Assembly: GCF_002090115.1 (NCBI RefSeq)
Contig: NZ_BBRK01000006.1
Location: 186,001-250,000, forward strand
DNA length: 64,000 bases
DNA from: Demequina sp. NBRC 110054
Lineage (GTDB): Bacteria; Actinomycetota; Actinomycetes; Actinomycetales; Demequinaceae
Direction: 5' to 3'
In this document: piece after piece, positions 31,153 through 39,391 of the stretch
How the letters are laid out: every line of letters starts with the position of its first letter
Numbering within the stretch: the stretch's first letter is position 1
Notes under the pieces: generated by a model
Databases searched by the model: none
What the model was told of the DNA's origin: nothing
The model's input: the letters and a program-made list of their open reading frames with translations, nothing else
Translations under genes and position numbers: made by a program

Positions 31153-31803
31153 CTAGGGGCGAGTGGTCTGAGTGAGACGACGGATGCTGGGGACGAGGCC
31201 GTGGATGAGGGCCTTGAGCTGGGACACCTCTGCCCCGCTCGACAGCCAGGTGCGGCCGATGGCCTGGAGCGCGCCCATGGCGAGCGCGACCACGAGGGTG
31301 GACTCGAGGGCGAGCTGCTCCTCGTCGATCTCCGGGCGATGCGCACGCAGGCGCAGGACTGCGATCTCGGCGAGGCGCTCGCGGGACTCGCCGATCCGGG
31401 CGAGGTTGGCCGCCGCGAGGGTCGGCTCCGCCTCGTACAGGCGGTGCCGCAGGGCGAAGAGCTCGCGGTCGGGCTCGTCCTCGACCCACACGTCGGCCAT
31501 CATGAGAGCGAAGGCCTCGACGTCGCTGACGTCGTCCCGCGCGACGAAGCGCGCGATGTGCGACTCGGTCGGCACGGGCTTGGCGTCGCCGAGCAGCGCG
31601 CTCTCCCGCGTGCCGAAGTAGTTGTAGAACGTGCGCGCGGAGATGCCCGCCCGCTCGGCGATCATCTCGACCGTGACGGCGTCGAGCCCGTGCTCGAGGC
31701 ACAGCTCGATCGCGGCCTTCTGCGTGGCGTTGCGCGCGAGACGCAGCTTGCGCTCGCGCAGCCCCTCACAGGCCTTCGGGGTCGACTCGATCAAATCTTG
31801 CAT
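31153..31803 (-). CDS. TetR-family repressor of the adjacent MFS pump
   Basis: The helix-turn-helix is at ELCLEHGLDAVTVEMIAERA followed by GISARTFYNYFGTRESALL, typical of TetR. The ligand domain fills the rest (216 residues). The ATG at 31803 is chosen over that at 31812 because a -35 TTGACT (31835-31840) and -10 AACAAT (31811-31816) put the transcript start at 31803, a leaderless message. A palindrome lies between the two boxes, so it should repress itself and the pump. Confidence 0.88.
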   Translation of the reverse strand: MQDLIESTPKACEGLRERKLRLARNATQKAAIELCLEHGLDAVTVEMIAERAGISARTFYNYFGTRESALLGDAKPVPTESHIARFVARDDVSDVEAFALMMADVWVEDEPDRELFALRHRLYEAEPTLAAANLARIGESRERLAEIAVLRLRAHRPEIDEEQLALESTLVVALAMGALQAIGRTWLSSGAEVSQLKALIHGLVPSIRRLTQTTRP

Positions 31804-31806
31804 ATT

Positions 31807-31840
31807 CTGCATTGTTGCAGACTCTGCAAGCTTTAGTCAA
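31807..31840 (-). promoter_or_regulatory. TetR promoter with overlapping operator
   Basis: TTGACT and AACAAT are 18 bp apart. Between and over the -10 lie TTGCAGACTCTGCAA (31815-31829, perfect 7-bp arms) and CTGCATTGTTGCAG (31807-31820). The layout would block RNA polymerase when the repressor is bound. Confidence 0.65.
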
Positions 31841-31851
31841 CCACCCGTGAA

Positions 31852-32181
31852 CTATCTCCCGCGGAGTTGCCTGATGTCGGGGATCGTCGGGTCGTCGTCG
31901 TGCGCGAGCTCCTCAATGTTGACGTCCTTGAACGTCACGACGCGCACCTTCTTCACGAGGCGCGCGGAGCGGTACACGTCCCACACCCACGCGTCGGTCA
32001 TGCTCACCTCGAAGTAGACATCGCCCCCCGAGGCGCGCACCTGGAGGTCGACCTTGTTCGCCAGATAGAACCGGCGCTCGGTCTCGACCACGTACTGGAA
32101 CAGGCCCACCACGTCGCGGTACTCACGGTAGAGCGCCAGCTCCGCCTCGGTCTCGTAGTTCTCCAGGTCGTCGCTGCTCAC
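31852..32181 (-). CDS. DUF2469 family protein
   Basis: This 109-residue conserved actinobacterial protein contains LENYETEAELALYREYRDVV and FEVSMTDAWVWDVYR. No function is established. It normally lies between rnhB and yraN; here yraN is about 6 kb away. The start is the GTG at 32181, with CACAAT (32188-32193) 6 nt before it suggesting a leaderless message. Confidence 0.92.
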   Translation of the reverse strand: MSSDDLENYETEAELALYREYRDVVGLFQYVVETERRFYLANKVDLQVRASGGDVYFEVSMTDAWVWDVYRSARLVKKVRVVTFKDVNIEELAHDDDPTIPDIRQLRGR

Positions 32182-32236
32182 GGTCCCATTGTGGCCGATG
32201 CACGCCCGGCGCACGCAACCGACGCGTGCGTGGCGC

Positions 32237-32932
32237 TCACGCGTCGCGCTGAGGAAGGGACCAGCTCAGTCGGTGGAGGGGGCTCGGGCCCCTCTCGCGC
32301 AGGGCCGCGAGGTGCACCGGCGCGCCGTAGCCCTTGTTGCGGGCCCAGCCGTACGCGGGGTGGTCCGCGTCGGCCGCGACCATAAGCGCGTCGCGCTCGA
32401 CCTTGGCGAGCACCGACCCCGCGGCGATCGACGCGCACTTGCCGTCGCCCTTCACCACGGTGGTCACCGGGGCGACCTCAGGGGCTTCCGGCACGAGGAC
32501 GACGAGGGGGTCGCCCGCGTCGGCGGCGAACAGGTCCGGGGCGGGCGCGGTGAGCCAGTCATGCGTGCCGTCGAGCAGGATCGCGTCGACGACGACGCCG
32601 TCGGCCGCAAGGGAGGCGAGCGCACGCAGTCCGGCAAGGCGGAGGGCCCCCACGATGCCGTGGGCATCGATCTCGTGCGGCTGGGCGTGGGCGACGGCTC
32701 TGGCGACCCCGTAGCAGGACAGCTCGGCGGCCATCGCGTCACGTCGCGCGGGCGTGAGCTGCTTGGAGTCGGCGAGCCCCTCGGGCCAGTCGTCGCGCGG
32801 CGTCACGGCGCACAGCCCGACGCTCACGGGGCCGGCGAGCGCTCCCCTGCCGACCTCGTCGATCCCGGCGACCACCGTGGCGCCCGCGTTCCAGAGGGCA
32901 CGCTCGTGATCGAGCGAGACCGCGGTGCGCAC
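32237..32932 (-). CDS. rnhB: Ribonuclease HII
   Basis: RNase HII removes ribonucleotides from DNA. The 231-residue product has GIDEVGRGALAGPVSVGLC with the first catalytic Asp-Glu, LADSKQLTPARRD, and VVKGDGKCASIAAGSVLAKV. The C-terminus keeps the KGYGAPVHLAALRERGPSPL pattern. It starts with GTG four bases after the lepB stop. Confidence 0.96.
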   Translation of the reverse strand: MRTAVSLDHERALWNAGATVVAGIDEVGRGALAGPVSVGLCAVTPRDDWPEGLADSKQLTPARRDAMAAELSCYGVARAVAHAQPHEIDAHGIVGALRLAGLRALASLAADGVVVDAILLDGTHDWLTAPAPDLFAADAGDPLVVLVPEAPEVAPVTTVVKGDGKCASIAAGSVLAKVERDALMVAADADHPAYGWARNKGYGAPVHLAALRERGPSPLHRLSWSLPQRDA

Positions 32933-32936
32933 GCGC

Positions 32937-33650
32937 TCAGGCCTGGTTGGAGTCGACGAGCGGGTTGCCGATGCCGCCCCAGTTCTCGACCGGCCACACG
33001 GTCACGAAGGCCGTGCCGACCACGGAGCTGACGGGGATCGTGCCGCCCCCGGGAAGTCCCATGTGATAGCGGGAGTCCGCGGAGTTGTCGCGGTTGTCGC
33101 CCATGACCCACAGCGAGTTGTCGGGCACGGTGACGGAGAACTCGGCGCCGCACGGCTGCGAGCCCTCGGCCAGATAGTCCTCGTCGAGGTAGACGCCGTT
33201 GACCATGACCTGGCTGTCCGCGCTCTCGCAGACGATCTCATCGCCGGGCAGCCCGATCACGCGCTTCACGAGGTGCTCGCCCGCGTCCTCAGGCAGGAGC
33301 CCGACGAACTGGAGGACGTCCTGTGCGGCCTTGCGGACGCCGGTCGCCTCGACGGTCTCGGAGCCTGAGAGCCAGCCGCCCGGGTCCTTGAAGACGACGA
33401 CGTCGCCGCGTCGCAGCTCGAGGGGGTCGGGTCGCCACTTGGTGACGAGGATCCGGTCGCCTTCCACCAGCGTCGGGTGCATCGACCCGGAGGGGATCCA
33501 GAACGACTGGAAGAAGAATGTCTTGATGATGAGAGACAGGACCAGCGCCGCGACGACGATGATCCCGATCTCCTTGAACCAGCCCCATACACGAGCGCCG
33601 GCGGACGGGGTTGGCCCCCCGTCCGCCGGCTGCTGCGTGTCTGCGCTGAT
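32937..33650 (-). CDS. lepB: Signal peptidase I with no canonical start codon
   Basis: LepB removes signal peptides outside the membrane. A single helix (VAALVLSLIIKTFFFQSFWI) precedes the catalytic Ser in PSGSMHPTLVEGDRILVTKW; the Lys region KRVIGLPGDEIVCES and the box MGDNRDNSADSRYHMGL are present. No ATG, GTG or TTG occurs in this frame between an upstream stop inside rplS and the ATG just after the catalytic Ser, which cannot be the start. The given start is ATC at 33650, two bases after the rplS stop, which would read (M)SADTQQPADGG. A CTG in the helix, or a sequence error, are alternatives. Confidence 0.85.
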   Translation of the reverse strand: MSADTQQPADGGPTPSAGARVWGWFKEIGIIVVAALVLSLIIKTFFFQSFWIPSGSMHPTLVEGDRILVTKWRPDPLELRRGDVVVFKDPGGWLSGSETVEATGVRKAAQDVLQFVGLLPEDAGEHLVKRVIGLPGDEIVCESADSQVMVNGVYLDEDYLAEGSQPCGAEFSVTVPDNSLWVMGDNRDNSADSRYHMGLPGGGTIPVSSVVGTAFVTVWPVENWGGIGNPLVDSNQA

Positions 33651-33652
33651 GA

Positions 33653-34000
33653 CTAGTTCTCGCGCTTCTCGCGGATGCGAGCGGCCTTGCCGCGGAGACC
33701 GCGGAGGTAGTACAGCTTGGCGCGACGCACGTCACCGCGCGAGACGACCTCGAGCTTCTCGATGGTCGGCGCGTTGATCGGGAACTTGCGCTCCACGCCC
33801 ACACCGAACGAGATCTTGCGGACCGTGAAGGTCTCGCCGACGCCCTTGCCGTGGCGGGCGATGACGACGCCCTTGAAGACCTGGATACGCGAGCGGTTGC
33901 CCTCGATGACCTTCACGTGGACGTTGACGGTGTCGCCGGCGCGGAAGTCCGGAATGTCGTCGCGGATCTGGCCCGCGACCACGGAGTCAAGCTTCTGCAT
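33653..34000 (-). CDS. rplS: Large-subunit ribosomal protein L19
   Basis: The 115-residue protein starts [20 protein letters not shown] and contains [19 protein letters not shown] and [20 protein letters not shown], normal for L19. The ATG follows GAGGAG. It heads rplS-lepB-rnhB with its own promoter in the gap after trmD. Confidence 0.97.
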   Translation of the reverse strand: MQKLDSVVAGQIRDDIPDFRAGDTVNVHVKVIEGNRSRIQVFKGVVIARHGKGVGETFTVRKISFGVGVERKFPINAPTIEKLEVVSRGDVRRAKLYYLRGLRGKAARIREKREN

Positions 34001-34130
34001 GACATCTCTCCTCGCACATGCCACAGGTCACCATGCGGTTCTGCCCGAAGGCTACGTAAGTGAATGCCGCGCTCCGGGCTGGTGCTCCACCCCCTGTGGC
34101 AGGTGCGAGCGCCGGGCGCGCCGACGCACT

Positions 34131-34160
34131 ATTCTGCCACATCGTCCGGCCCCGGCCCAA
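34131..34160 (-). promoter_or_regulatory. Promoter of rplS-lepB-rnhB
   Basis: TTGGGC (34155-34160) and CAGAAT (34131-34136) are 18 bp apart on the minus strand. The leader to rplS is about 125 nt and holds no clear gene. Confidence 0.55.
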
Positions 34161-34172
34161 CAGAACCCCAGG

Positions 34173-34901
34173 TCAGTCGTCCGCCCGCGGCTCCTCGAGC
34201 GCGGCGAGCATGTCGGGGCGCCGCTCACGCGTGCGCGCGACCTGCTGCTCGTGACGCCACTCGGCCACGCGACCGTGGTGACCGCTCAGCAGCACATCGG
34301 GCACGTCGTGGCCCCGCCACGACGCGGGACGGGTGTACGAGGGGTACTCGAGCAGGCCGTCGGAATGGGACTCCTCGACGATGGACTCGGCGTTGCCCAT
34401 GAAGCCGGGGATGAGCCTCGTCACGGCCTCGATCATCGCGAAGGCCGCGACCTCTCCCCCATTGAGCACGTAGTCGCCGAGGCTTACCTCGAGCACGCGG
34501 AAGCCCTCGCCCGCGTAGTGCTCGGCGACGCGGGCGTCGATCCCCTCATACCGACCGCATGCGAAGACGAGTTGGGGCGCGACGGACAGGTCCGCGGCGA
34601 GCGCCTGGGTGAACGGGATCCCCGCCGGGCTCGGGATGACGAGCACGCCGCCAGGCTCGAGCACGTCGTCGAGCGCCTTGCCCCAGACGTCGGGCTTCAT
34701 CACCATGCCGGCGCCGCCGCCGAACGGCGCATCGTCGACCGTGCGGTGCGCGTCGGGGGTGCCGTCGGCCTTGAAGGCCGCCCAATCACGCAGCTGGTGC
34801 ACGTGGGTATCCACGAGCGCGGCCTGACGCGCCTTGCCCAGGAGCGACACATCGAGCACCTGGAAGAACTCGGGGAAGATCGTCACGACGTCGACGCGCA
34901 T
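34173..34901 (-). CDS. trmD: tRNA (guanine-37-N1)-methyltransferase
   Basis: TrmD methylates G37 of several tRNAs to prevent frameshifting. The 242-residue SPOUT enzyme has [54 protein letters not shown] and [20 protein letters not shown], forming the knot. It begins one base after the rimM stop. Confidence 0.97.
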   Translation of the reverse strand: MRVDVVTIFPEFFQVLDVSLLGKARQAALVDTHVHQLRDWAAFKADGTPDAHRTVDDAPFGGGAGMVMKPDVWGKALDDVLEPGGVLVIPSPAGIPFTQALAADLSVAPQLVFACGRYEGIDARVAEHYAGEGFRVLEVSLGDYVLNGGEVAAFAMIEAVTRLIPGFMGNAESIVEESHSDGLLEYPSYTRPASWRGHDVPDVLLSGHHGRVAEWRHEQQVARTRERRPDMLAALEEPRADD

Positions 34902-34902
34902 G

Positions 34903-35439
34903 TCAGCCTCCCGCAGTCTCACCGGTCGCCTCGGGCTCCTCGCCCGCGAGCAGGCCATGCGGCGGGTCCACCACGACCCGTCCGCCCTCGAGATCCACCT
35001 CGGGCACGAACGCTTCGACGAACGGGATGAGGGCGCGGAAGCCGCCCGGCTGCTTGACGACGAGCAGATCCTGCGCGGGCATCGACTGCAGGTCCACGAC
35101 CTTGCCGACCTCCGTGCCGTCCGACCGCACCGCAGTGAGACCGACGAGCTCATGGACGAACCACGCGTCGTCCTCCATGTCCTCGTCGGAGTCCATCACG
35201 AGGGACACTCCCCTCGCCGCCTCCGCCGCGTTGCGGTCCGTGATCTCCGCGAAGCGCACGTACCACCGCCCCGCCTGCACGCGCGTTCCCGCGATCGTGA
35301 GCGGCCCGGCGCTCTCGGGATCGGTGGTGAACTCGGCGCCCGCCACCAGTCGTTCCTCGGGGATGTCGGTGCGCAGCTCGACGCTCACCTCACCCTTGAG
35401 CCCATGCGCACGCCCGATGCGCGCCACTGTCACGTCCAT
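34903..35439 (-). CDS. rimM: 16S rRNA processing protein RimM
   Basis: RimM helps maturation of the 30S head. The 178-residue product begins [20 protein letters not shown], and has a C-terminal PRC-barrel with [18 protein letters not shown] and [17 protein letters not shown]. The start at 35439 is supported by a -10 box 7 nt before it. It is coupled to trmD. Confidence 0.96.
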   Translation of the reverse strand: MDVTVARIGRAHGLKGEVSVELRTDIPEERLVAGAEFTTDPESAGPLTIAGTRVQAGRWYVRFAEITDRNAAEAARGVSLVMDSDEDMEDDAWFVHELVGLTAVRSDGTEVGKVVDLQSMPAQDLLVVKQPGGFRALIPFVEAFVPEVDLEGGRVVVDPPHGLLAGEEPEATGETAGG

Positions 35440-35446
35440 GCCGACA

Positions 35447-35452
35447 AGCCTA
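35447..35452 (-). promoter_or_regulatory. -10 box for leaderless rimM-trmD
   Basis: TAGGCT, 7 nt (TGTCGGC), then ATG at 35439. There is no ribosome site. Confidence 0.6.
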
Positions 35453-35578
35453 GGGCCGACGGGCCCACGCACCGGCCCTCTCAGGTTCACTCAGGGCCAC
35501 CAAGTCGCACCATCCGATACCAAATGCCACGATGGTGCCGGGGTTCCCGCCCTGGGGCACCCCTCACGGAGGACATGC

Positions 35579-35983
35579 ATGGCAGGCACGCGCCCCTGCG
35601 TCGTCGTCGCGGCGACGGCGCTCGCGTGGAGCACGGCCGCGCTCGACACGATCGCGGGGGTGGCCGCGCTGGCGCTCGCTCTCGACGGATCGTTCGCGGA
35701 GCGCACGGGCACCTCGGCTGAGATGCTCGCGTTGATCGGGTCGGCACTGCTGGTGCTGGGGATCCTCACGGGCGCGGCCGCGGCGATGCTCCCGCACGGG
35801 ACGCCGACGGTGCGCGCGATGGTGTCGGGCCTCTTGCTGACCCGACTCGCGACTCAGGGCGCGGCGTGGGGCGTGCTCGGCTGGGCCGCACTCGGCTCGA
35901 TCACGGTCTCCGCGGTGCTCGCGACCGCGTCGCTCACGCTGCTGTGGACCGCCCGGGCGACGCGCTGGTTCCGCGCGTCCTGA
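35579..35983 (+). CDS. Small four-helix membrane protein, unknown function
   Basis: This 134-residue, Ala/Leu-rich protein has about four membrane helices and ends RWFRAS. I do not recognise a family. The ATG at 35579 follows GGAGG. A longer in-frame extension upstream is antisense to rimM and rejected. Its last codons and stop are the first copy of a 25-bp tandem repeat. Confidence 0.65.
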   Translation: MAGTRPCVVVAATALAWSTAALDTIAGVAALALALDGSFAERTGTSAEMLALIGSALLVLGILTGAAAAMLPHGTPTVRAMVSGLLLTRLATQGAAWGVLGWAALGSITVSAVLATASLTLLWTARATRWFRAS

Positions 35984-36035
35984 GGCGCGCTGGTTCCGCG
36001 CGTCCTGAGGCGCGCTGGTTCCGCGCGTCCTGACG
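35961..36035. repeat. 25-bp tandem repeat, three copies, spanning a stop codon
   Basis: The unit CGCGCTGGTTCCGCGCGTCC plus TGAGG occurs at 35961-35985, 35986-36010 and 36011-36035; the third differs by one base (TGACG). The first copy encodes RWFRAS and the stop of the membrane gene. Each unit can fold CGCGC with GCGCG around TGGTTCC, so the array may act as a terminator between convergent genes. Confidence 0.9.
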
Positions 36036-36042
36036 CTCGCCG

Positions 36043-36558
36043 CTACCTGCGGCCCCGGCCGCGGCCGAGGTCCATCACGCCGACCGTGACGACGGTGTCG
36101 AGCTCGGCGAGCGCGTCGGAGAGCGCATCGAGGTCGGCCTCCCGCACCTCGGCGGGGCCGACGATCGAGGTCTTGGTGTCCTCCTGCGAGAACCGGTACA
36201 TGTACGTCGTGCCGAGGAACGCGGACTGCCGCAGGACGTCGACCTGCAGGGGCGTGCCTGGCGTCATCGCGCGGCGCCGACCCCACCAGCCGAGTCCGGG
36301 CGCGTGCACGACGATCGCGTCAGGAGAGACGGACACGCGCGCGAGCGGCACGACTCCGAGCGCCTTGAGCAGATCCCAGCACAGCCACGCGGTGGTCCCG
36401 AGGATCGCGATCATCAGCACGATCGCGACGGTCGACCCGTCGCCGGTGACGTTGACGACCGAGGCGAGGGACAGCGCGAGCATGAACAACGCCCCCAGAC
36501 CGGGCAGGACGAGCCTGCCGGTCGAGGGGCGCTGGCCGCGGAGCGTGACGTCCGCCAT
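36043..36558 (-). CDS. Membrane protein with PH-like C-terminal part, unknown function
   Basis: This 171-residue protein has two hydrophobic segments (about 17-36 and 42-65), then a soluble part with VSPDAIVVHAPGLGWWGRRR resembling the bacterial PH-like domains, and a basic tail RGRGRR. The start MADVTLRGQ lies five bases after the khpA stop, so it is probably cotranscribed with rpsP-khpA. Confidence 0.65.
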   Translation of the reverse strand: MADVTLRGQRPSTGRLVLPGLGALFMLALSLASVVNVTGDGSTVAIVLMIAILGTTAWLCWDLLKALGVVPLARVSVSPDAIVVHAPGLGWWGRRRAMTPGTPLQVDVLRQSAFLGTTYMYRFSQEDTKTSIVGPAEVREADLDALSDALAELDTVVTVGVMDLGRGRGRR

Positions 36559-36563
36559 GGGTG

Positions 36564-36794
36564 TCAGGCGACGTCGACGATGTTGACCCGCACGTCATCG
36601 CGCGCGACGGCGTCGACGACGGTGCGAATCGCCTGCGCGGTGCGGCCACGGCGGCCGATCACGCGAGGCAGGTCGTCGGGGTGGACGACCACGTTCAGCG
36701 TGGTGCCTCGACGCCCCGTGCGCTCGGTGACGCGCACGTCGTCCGGGTTGCGGACGATGCTGCGGACAAGGAACTCCAGGGCGTCGAGGACCAT
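36564..36794 (-). CDS. khpA: KH-domain RNA-binding protein KhpA
   Basis: A 76-residue single KH domain with the GxxG loop in DLPRVIGRRGRTAQAIRTVV. KhpA works with KhpB in RNA binding and affects cell division in other Gram-positives. It lies 3 bp after rpsP, the usual place. Confidence 0.93.
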   Translation of the reverse strand: MVLDALEFLVRSIVRNPDDVRVTERTGRRGTTLNVVVHPDDLPRVIGRRGRTAQAIRTVVDAVARDDVRVNIVDVA

Positions 36795-36797
36795 CGC

Positions 36798-37265
36798 TTA
36801 GTTCTCCTCGGACTCGGCGGCCGCGGGGGCCTCGTCCTCGGCGGGCGCCTCTGCGGCCTCAGCCTCGGCGGCGGCGGCCTTGGCGGCCTCCTCCTTCTTG
36901 GCGGCGGCGTCGGCCTTGGCCTTCTCCGCGGCGTCGGCGTGCGCCTTGATGGCGTCCTCGGCGGAGGCCTTGCCCGCGGCGACCTTGACGGTGCTCGTGG
37001 CACCCTTCTCGCCCTTGAAGGTGCCCCAGTCGCCGGTCAGCTTCAGGAGGGCCGCGACCTGCTCGGTCGGCTGCGCGCCGACGGAGAGCCAGTACTGCGC
37101 GCGCTCCGAGTCGATCTCGATGACCGAGGGCTCCTCGGTCGGGTGGTACTTGCCGATCTCCTCGATGGCACGGCCATCGCGCTTGGTGCGCGAGTCCATG
37201 ACGACGACGCGGTAGAACGGGGCGCGCTTCTTGCCGAAGCGCTTCAGACGAATCTTCACAGCCAT
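36798..37265 (-). CDS. rpsP: Small-subunit ribosomal protein S16 with long acidic/Ala tail
   Basis: The S16 core begins [20 protein letters not shown] and contains [20 protein letters not shown]. The total is 155 residues; about 60 at the C-terminus form an Ala/Glu/Lys-rich extension, longer than the E. coli protein (82 residues) but usual in actinobacteria. The start follows AAGGAG; a promoter lies about 120 nt upstream. Confidence 0.96.
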   Translation of the reverse strand: MAVKIRLKRFGKKRAPFYRVVVMDSRTKRDGRAIEEIGKYHPTEEPSVIEIDSERAQYWLSVGAQPTEQVAALLKLTGDWGTFKGEKGATSTVKVAAGKASAEDAIKAHADAAEKAKADAAAKKEEAAKAAAAEAEAAEAPAEDEAPAAAESEEN

Positions 37266-37386
37266 GCTGCGGTCTCCTTGATCATTCGGTATGAGCCTGA
37301 CCTCGCGCCCCCGGGGAATCACGGGGAGGTCGGTCCGGCAAGACGAATCGCTCGCACGGGTAGAGGGCCGTACGCGCTAGCGGTCA

Positions 37387-37392
37387 AGTATG
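37387..37392 (-). promoter_or_regulatory. Extended -10 promoter of rpsP-khpA
   Basis: TGGCATACT on the minus strand gives an extended -10 (CATACT). It lies 35 bp after the apbE stop, separating the flavin cluster from the ribosomal operon. Confidence 0.55.
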
Positions 37393-37427
37393 CCAGATGC
37401 GGGGGCCTCGCGACGACCAGCGGCCGG

Positions 37428-38183
37428 TCAGGCCGCCCAGGTCCAGCCGGGCGACCGGTCCGCGACGACCCTGCCCTCGCGCATCCGCAGCGCGAGCACG
37501 TCCATGCCGCGCTCCTGGGCCGCGAGCGCGGCCCTCTCGCCATCCGCGACGATCGCGGTGGCCCACGCGTCGCACTCCACGAGGTCGTTGCCGACGACGC
37601 TCGCCTGAACATATCCCGACGTGCCACCCTCGGTGCGCCAGATGTGCTCGCCGTGCTCCGAGGTGCCGGAGGTCGCGATCGCGGTGCGGCGCCCTCCGAG
37701 CGCCACGGTTCCGACCGACTCGAAGCGGTGCTCGGGGTGCGCGATGCCCACGCGCCAGACCCGACCGTCGTCCGGCCCGAGTCCCGACACGGTCGCGTCG
37801 CCCGCACAGCCCCACATCCAGCCGCGGGCGGGGAGCGAGTCGAGGCGCCAGCGCACGCGCTCCATCGCCCAGGTCTTCACGATGCCCGTGGGATCGATGC
37901 GGCCGTCGGGCCTGATGGCGTCGAACGCGCCGCCGGTCGCGTCGCGGTAGTCGGCGCACAGGTCGAGGACCTGGGCCACCGCAGGCGGGCACTCCTCCAC
38001 CGTCGTCTCGCCTCGACCAATGCGGGAGACGCACGAGTCGTCCTTGAAGGTCGAGAAGGTCTCATCGACCCACCGAAGGTCGTGCTCGATGTGCTCCATG
38101 ATCGTCGCGAGAGCGTCGCGGTCCACAGCGTCGTCCACGTGCAGCGTGAACCCCATGGCCATCGCATGCGCGGCGACGATCAT
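37428..38183 (-). CDS. apbE: ApbE-family FMN transferase (module A), no signal peptide
   Basis: ApbE joins FMN from FAD to a Ser/Thr of target proteins. The 251-residue product keeps GGAFDAIRPDGRIDPTGIVK, TAIATSGTSEHGEHIW and a C-terminal Asp region ECDAWATAIVADG that binds Mg in the family. Unlike classical periplasmic ApbE it starts directly at MIVAAHAMAMGFTLHV with no signal peptide or lipobox. Its ATG overlaps the stop of the upstream FMN-binding gene (TGATG), which strongly suggests that protein is a substrate. Confidence 0.85.
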   Translation of the reverse strand: MIVAAHAMAMGFTLHVDDAVDRDALATIMEHIEHDLRWVDETFSTFKDDSCVSRIGRGETTVEECPPAVAQVLDLCADYRDATGGAFDAIRPDGRIDPTGIVKTWAMERVRWRLDSLPARGWMWGCAGDATVSGLGPDDGRVWRVGIAHPEHRFESVGTVALGGRRTAIATSGTSEHGEHIWRTEGGTSGYVQASVVGNDLVECDAWATAIVADGERAALAAQERGMDVLALRMREGRVVADRSPGWTWAA

Positions 38184-38611
38184 CACAGGCCCGCCTGGTC
38201 GAAGGCGTCGGCGACGGACTGCGCGAAGCCGTCTGACGTGTAGCTCGCGCCAGAGATGTACGTGACGTCCGCGCTCTGGGTCTCGAGGACCTCCTGGATG
38301 AGCTGCGGCAGAGCGGTCGAGTTGATCTGCTGGGACTCGTGGTCGGTCTCGCCGGACTCGACCATGGTGACGTCGACGACCTCCCCGCCCTCCACGGTGA
38401 TCGCGACCGAGAACGACCCGTACCGGGTCTGGACCGACTCTCCCGTGTAGGTGCCGTCGGAGTCGGACGACGAGGTGTCGGTCGAGTCCGTCGTGGTGCT
38501 CGTGTCGGTCGAGGCGTATGCCGTCGACGAGTCCTTCGGCGTGAGGGCCCAGCCGGCGGTGAGGACCGCGGCTGCGGCGCCGCCGACCATGAATGCGCGT
38601 GAGGTGTTCAT
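38183..38611 (-). CDS. Membrane-anchored FMN-binding protein, short tether (module A)
   Basis: This 142-residue protein has an N-terminal hydrophobic anchor (about 7-23), a Ser/Thr/Asp-rich tether (27-53) and an FMN-binding domain (54-142) ending with the flavinylation motif SGASYTS (120-126). FMN should be attached there by ApbE. The domain is 78/89 identical to the next gene, so they are recent duplicates. AAGGAG precedes the ATG. Confidence 0.85.
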   Translation of the reverse strand: MNTSRAFMVGGAAAAVLTAGWALTPKDSSTAYASTDTSTTTDSTDTSSSDSDGTYTGESVQTRYGSFSVAITVEGGEVVDVTMVESGETDHESQQINSTALPQLIQEVLETQSADVTYISGASYTSDGFAQSVADAFDQAGL

Positions 38612-38712
38612 CTCTGCTCTCCTTCCGCCCTCTCAGGCGTACTGCTGACGGGTGTGGGCACGCCGGCCGTCTCCCACGGGGTGGGGACGGGCCGGGTCGG
38701 GCTGGACGGCCA

Positions 38713-39375
38713 TCACAGGCCCGCCTGGTCGAACGCATCGGCCACGGACTGCGCGAAGCCGCCGGACGTGTAGCTCGCGCCCGAGATGTAGGTCACGTCG
38801 GCGCTCTGCGTCTCGAGGACCTCCTCCATGAGCTGAGGAAGCGCGGTCGAGTTGATCTGGATGGACTCGTGGTCGGTGTCGCCGGACTCGACCATCTCGA
38901 CCCCGGTGACCTCGCCGTCGACCACGGTGATCTGGACGGAGAACGAGCCGTAGCGCGTCTGCACGGACTCACCCGTGTAGGTGGTGCCGTCTGAGCTGCC
39001 GGTGTCGCCCGCGCTCGTGGCGGAGTCGTCAAGGGTGCCGCTGCTCTGCTCTCCCGATCCGGGGGGCCCGCCATGGCCGCCCCCCTCGGGCCTCTCGCCC
39101 TGATCGAAGGAGGGAGCCGAGCCGTCCGTGGACCCGTCGCTCCCGTCGTCCTCGAGGGTCAGTCCGGAGTCGTCGCCCGAGTCCTCGCTCAGGTCGTCGC
39201 TCGACTCGGAGCCCTCGCTCGAGCCCGCATCGTCGGCCGAGTCGGACTCTGCGAGCGAAGAATCGGACGATGCGGCGTACTCGACCGCGTCGGTGGCCTT
39301 GGGCGACAGGGCCCAGCCGGTCGTGAGGATGGCCGTGGCGGCGCCGCCGACCATGAATGCGCGTGAGGTCTTCAT
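38713..39375 (-). CDS. Membrane-anchored FMN-binding protein, long tether (module A)
   Basis: This 220-residue copy has the same anchor (SRAFMVGGAATAILTTGWAL) and FMN domain (132-220; SGASYTS 198-204), but its tether (27-131) is about 105 residues of Ser, Asp, Glu and Gly with no predicted structure. It presumably carries FMN further from the membrane than its short-tether partner. It lies 16 bp after the reductase gene; the start follows GGGAGG. Earlier in-frame codons are not supported. Confidence 0.85.
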   Translation of the reverse strand: MKTSRAFMVGGAATAILTTGWALSPKATDAVEYAASSDSSLAESDSADDAGSSEGSESSDDLSEDSGDDSGLTLEDDGSDGSTDGSAPSFDQGERPEGGGHGGPPGSGEQSSGTLDDSATSAGDTGSSDGTTYTGESVQTRYGSFSVQITVVDGEVTGVEMVESGDTDHESIQINSTALPQLMEEVLETQSADVTYISGASYTSGGFAQSVADAFDQAGL

Positions 39376-39391
39376 TCGTCTTCCTCCCGCC

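Noticed and set aside
34001..34172. A possible tRNA or small RNA between rplS and trmD
   Set aside because: No cloverleaf or TTCGA loop was found; the gap contains a promoter and leader.
35961..36035. Possible CRISPR array
   Set aside because: The copies are directly joined with no spacers and there are no cas genes.
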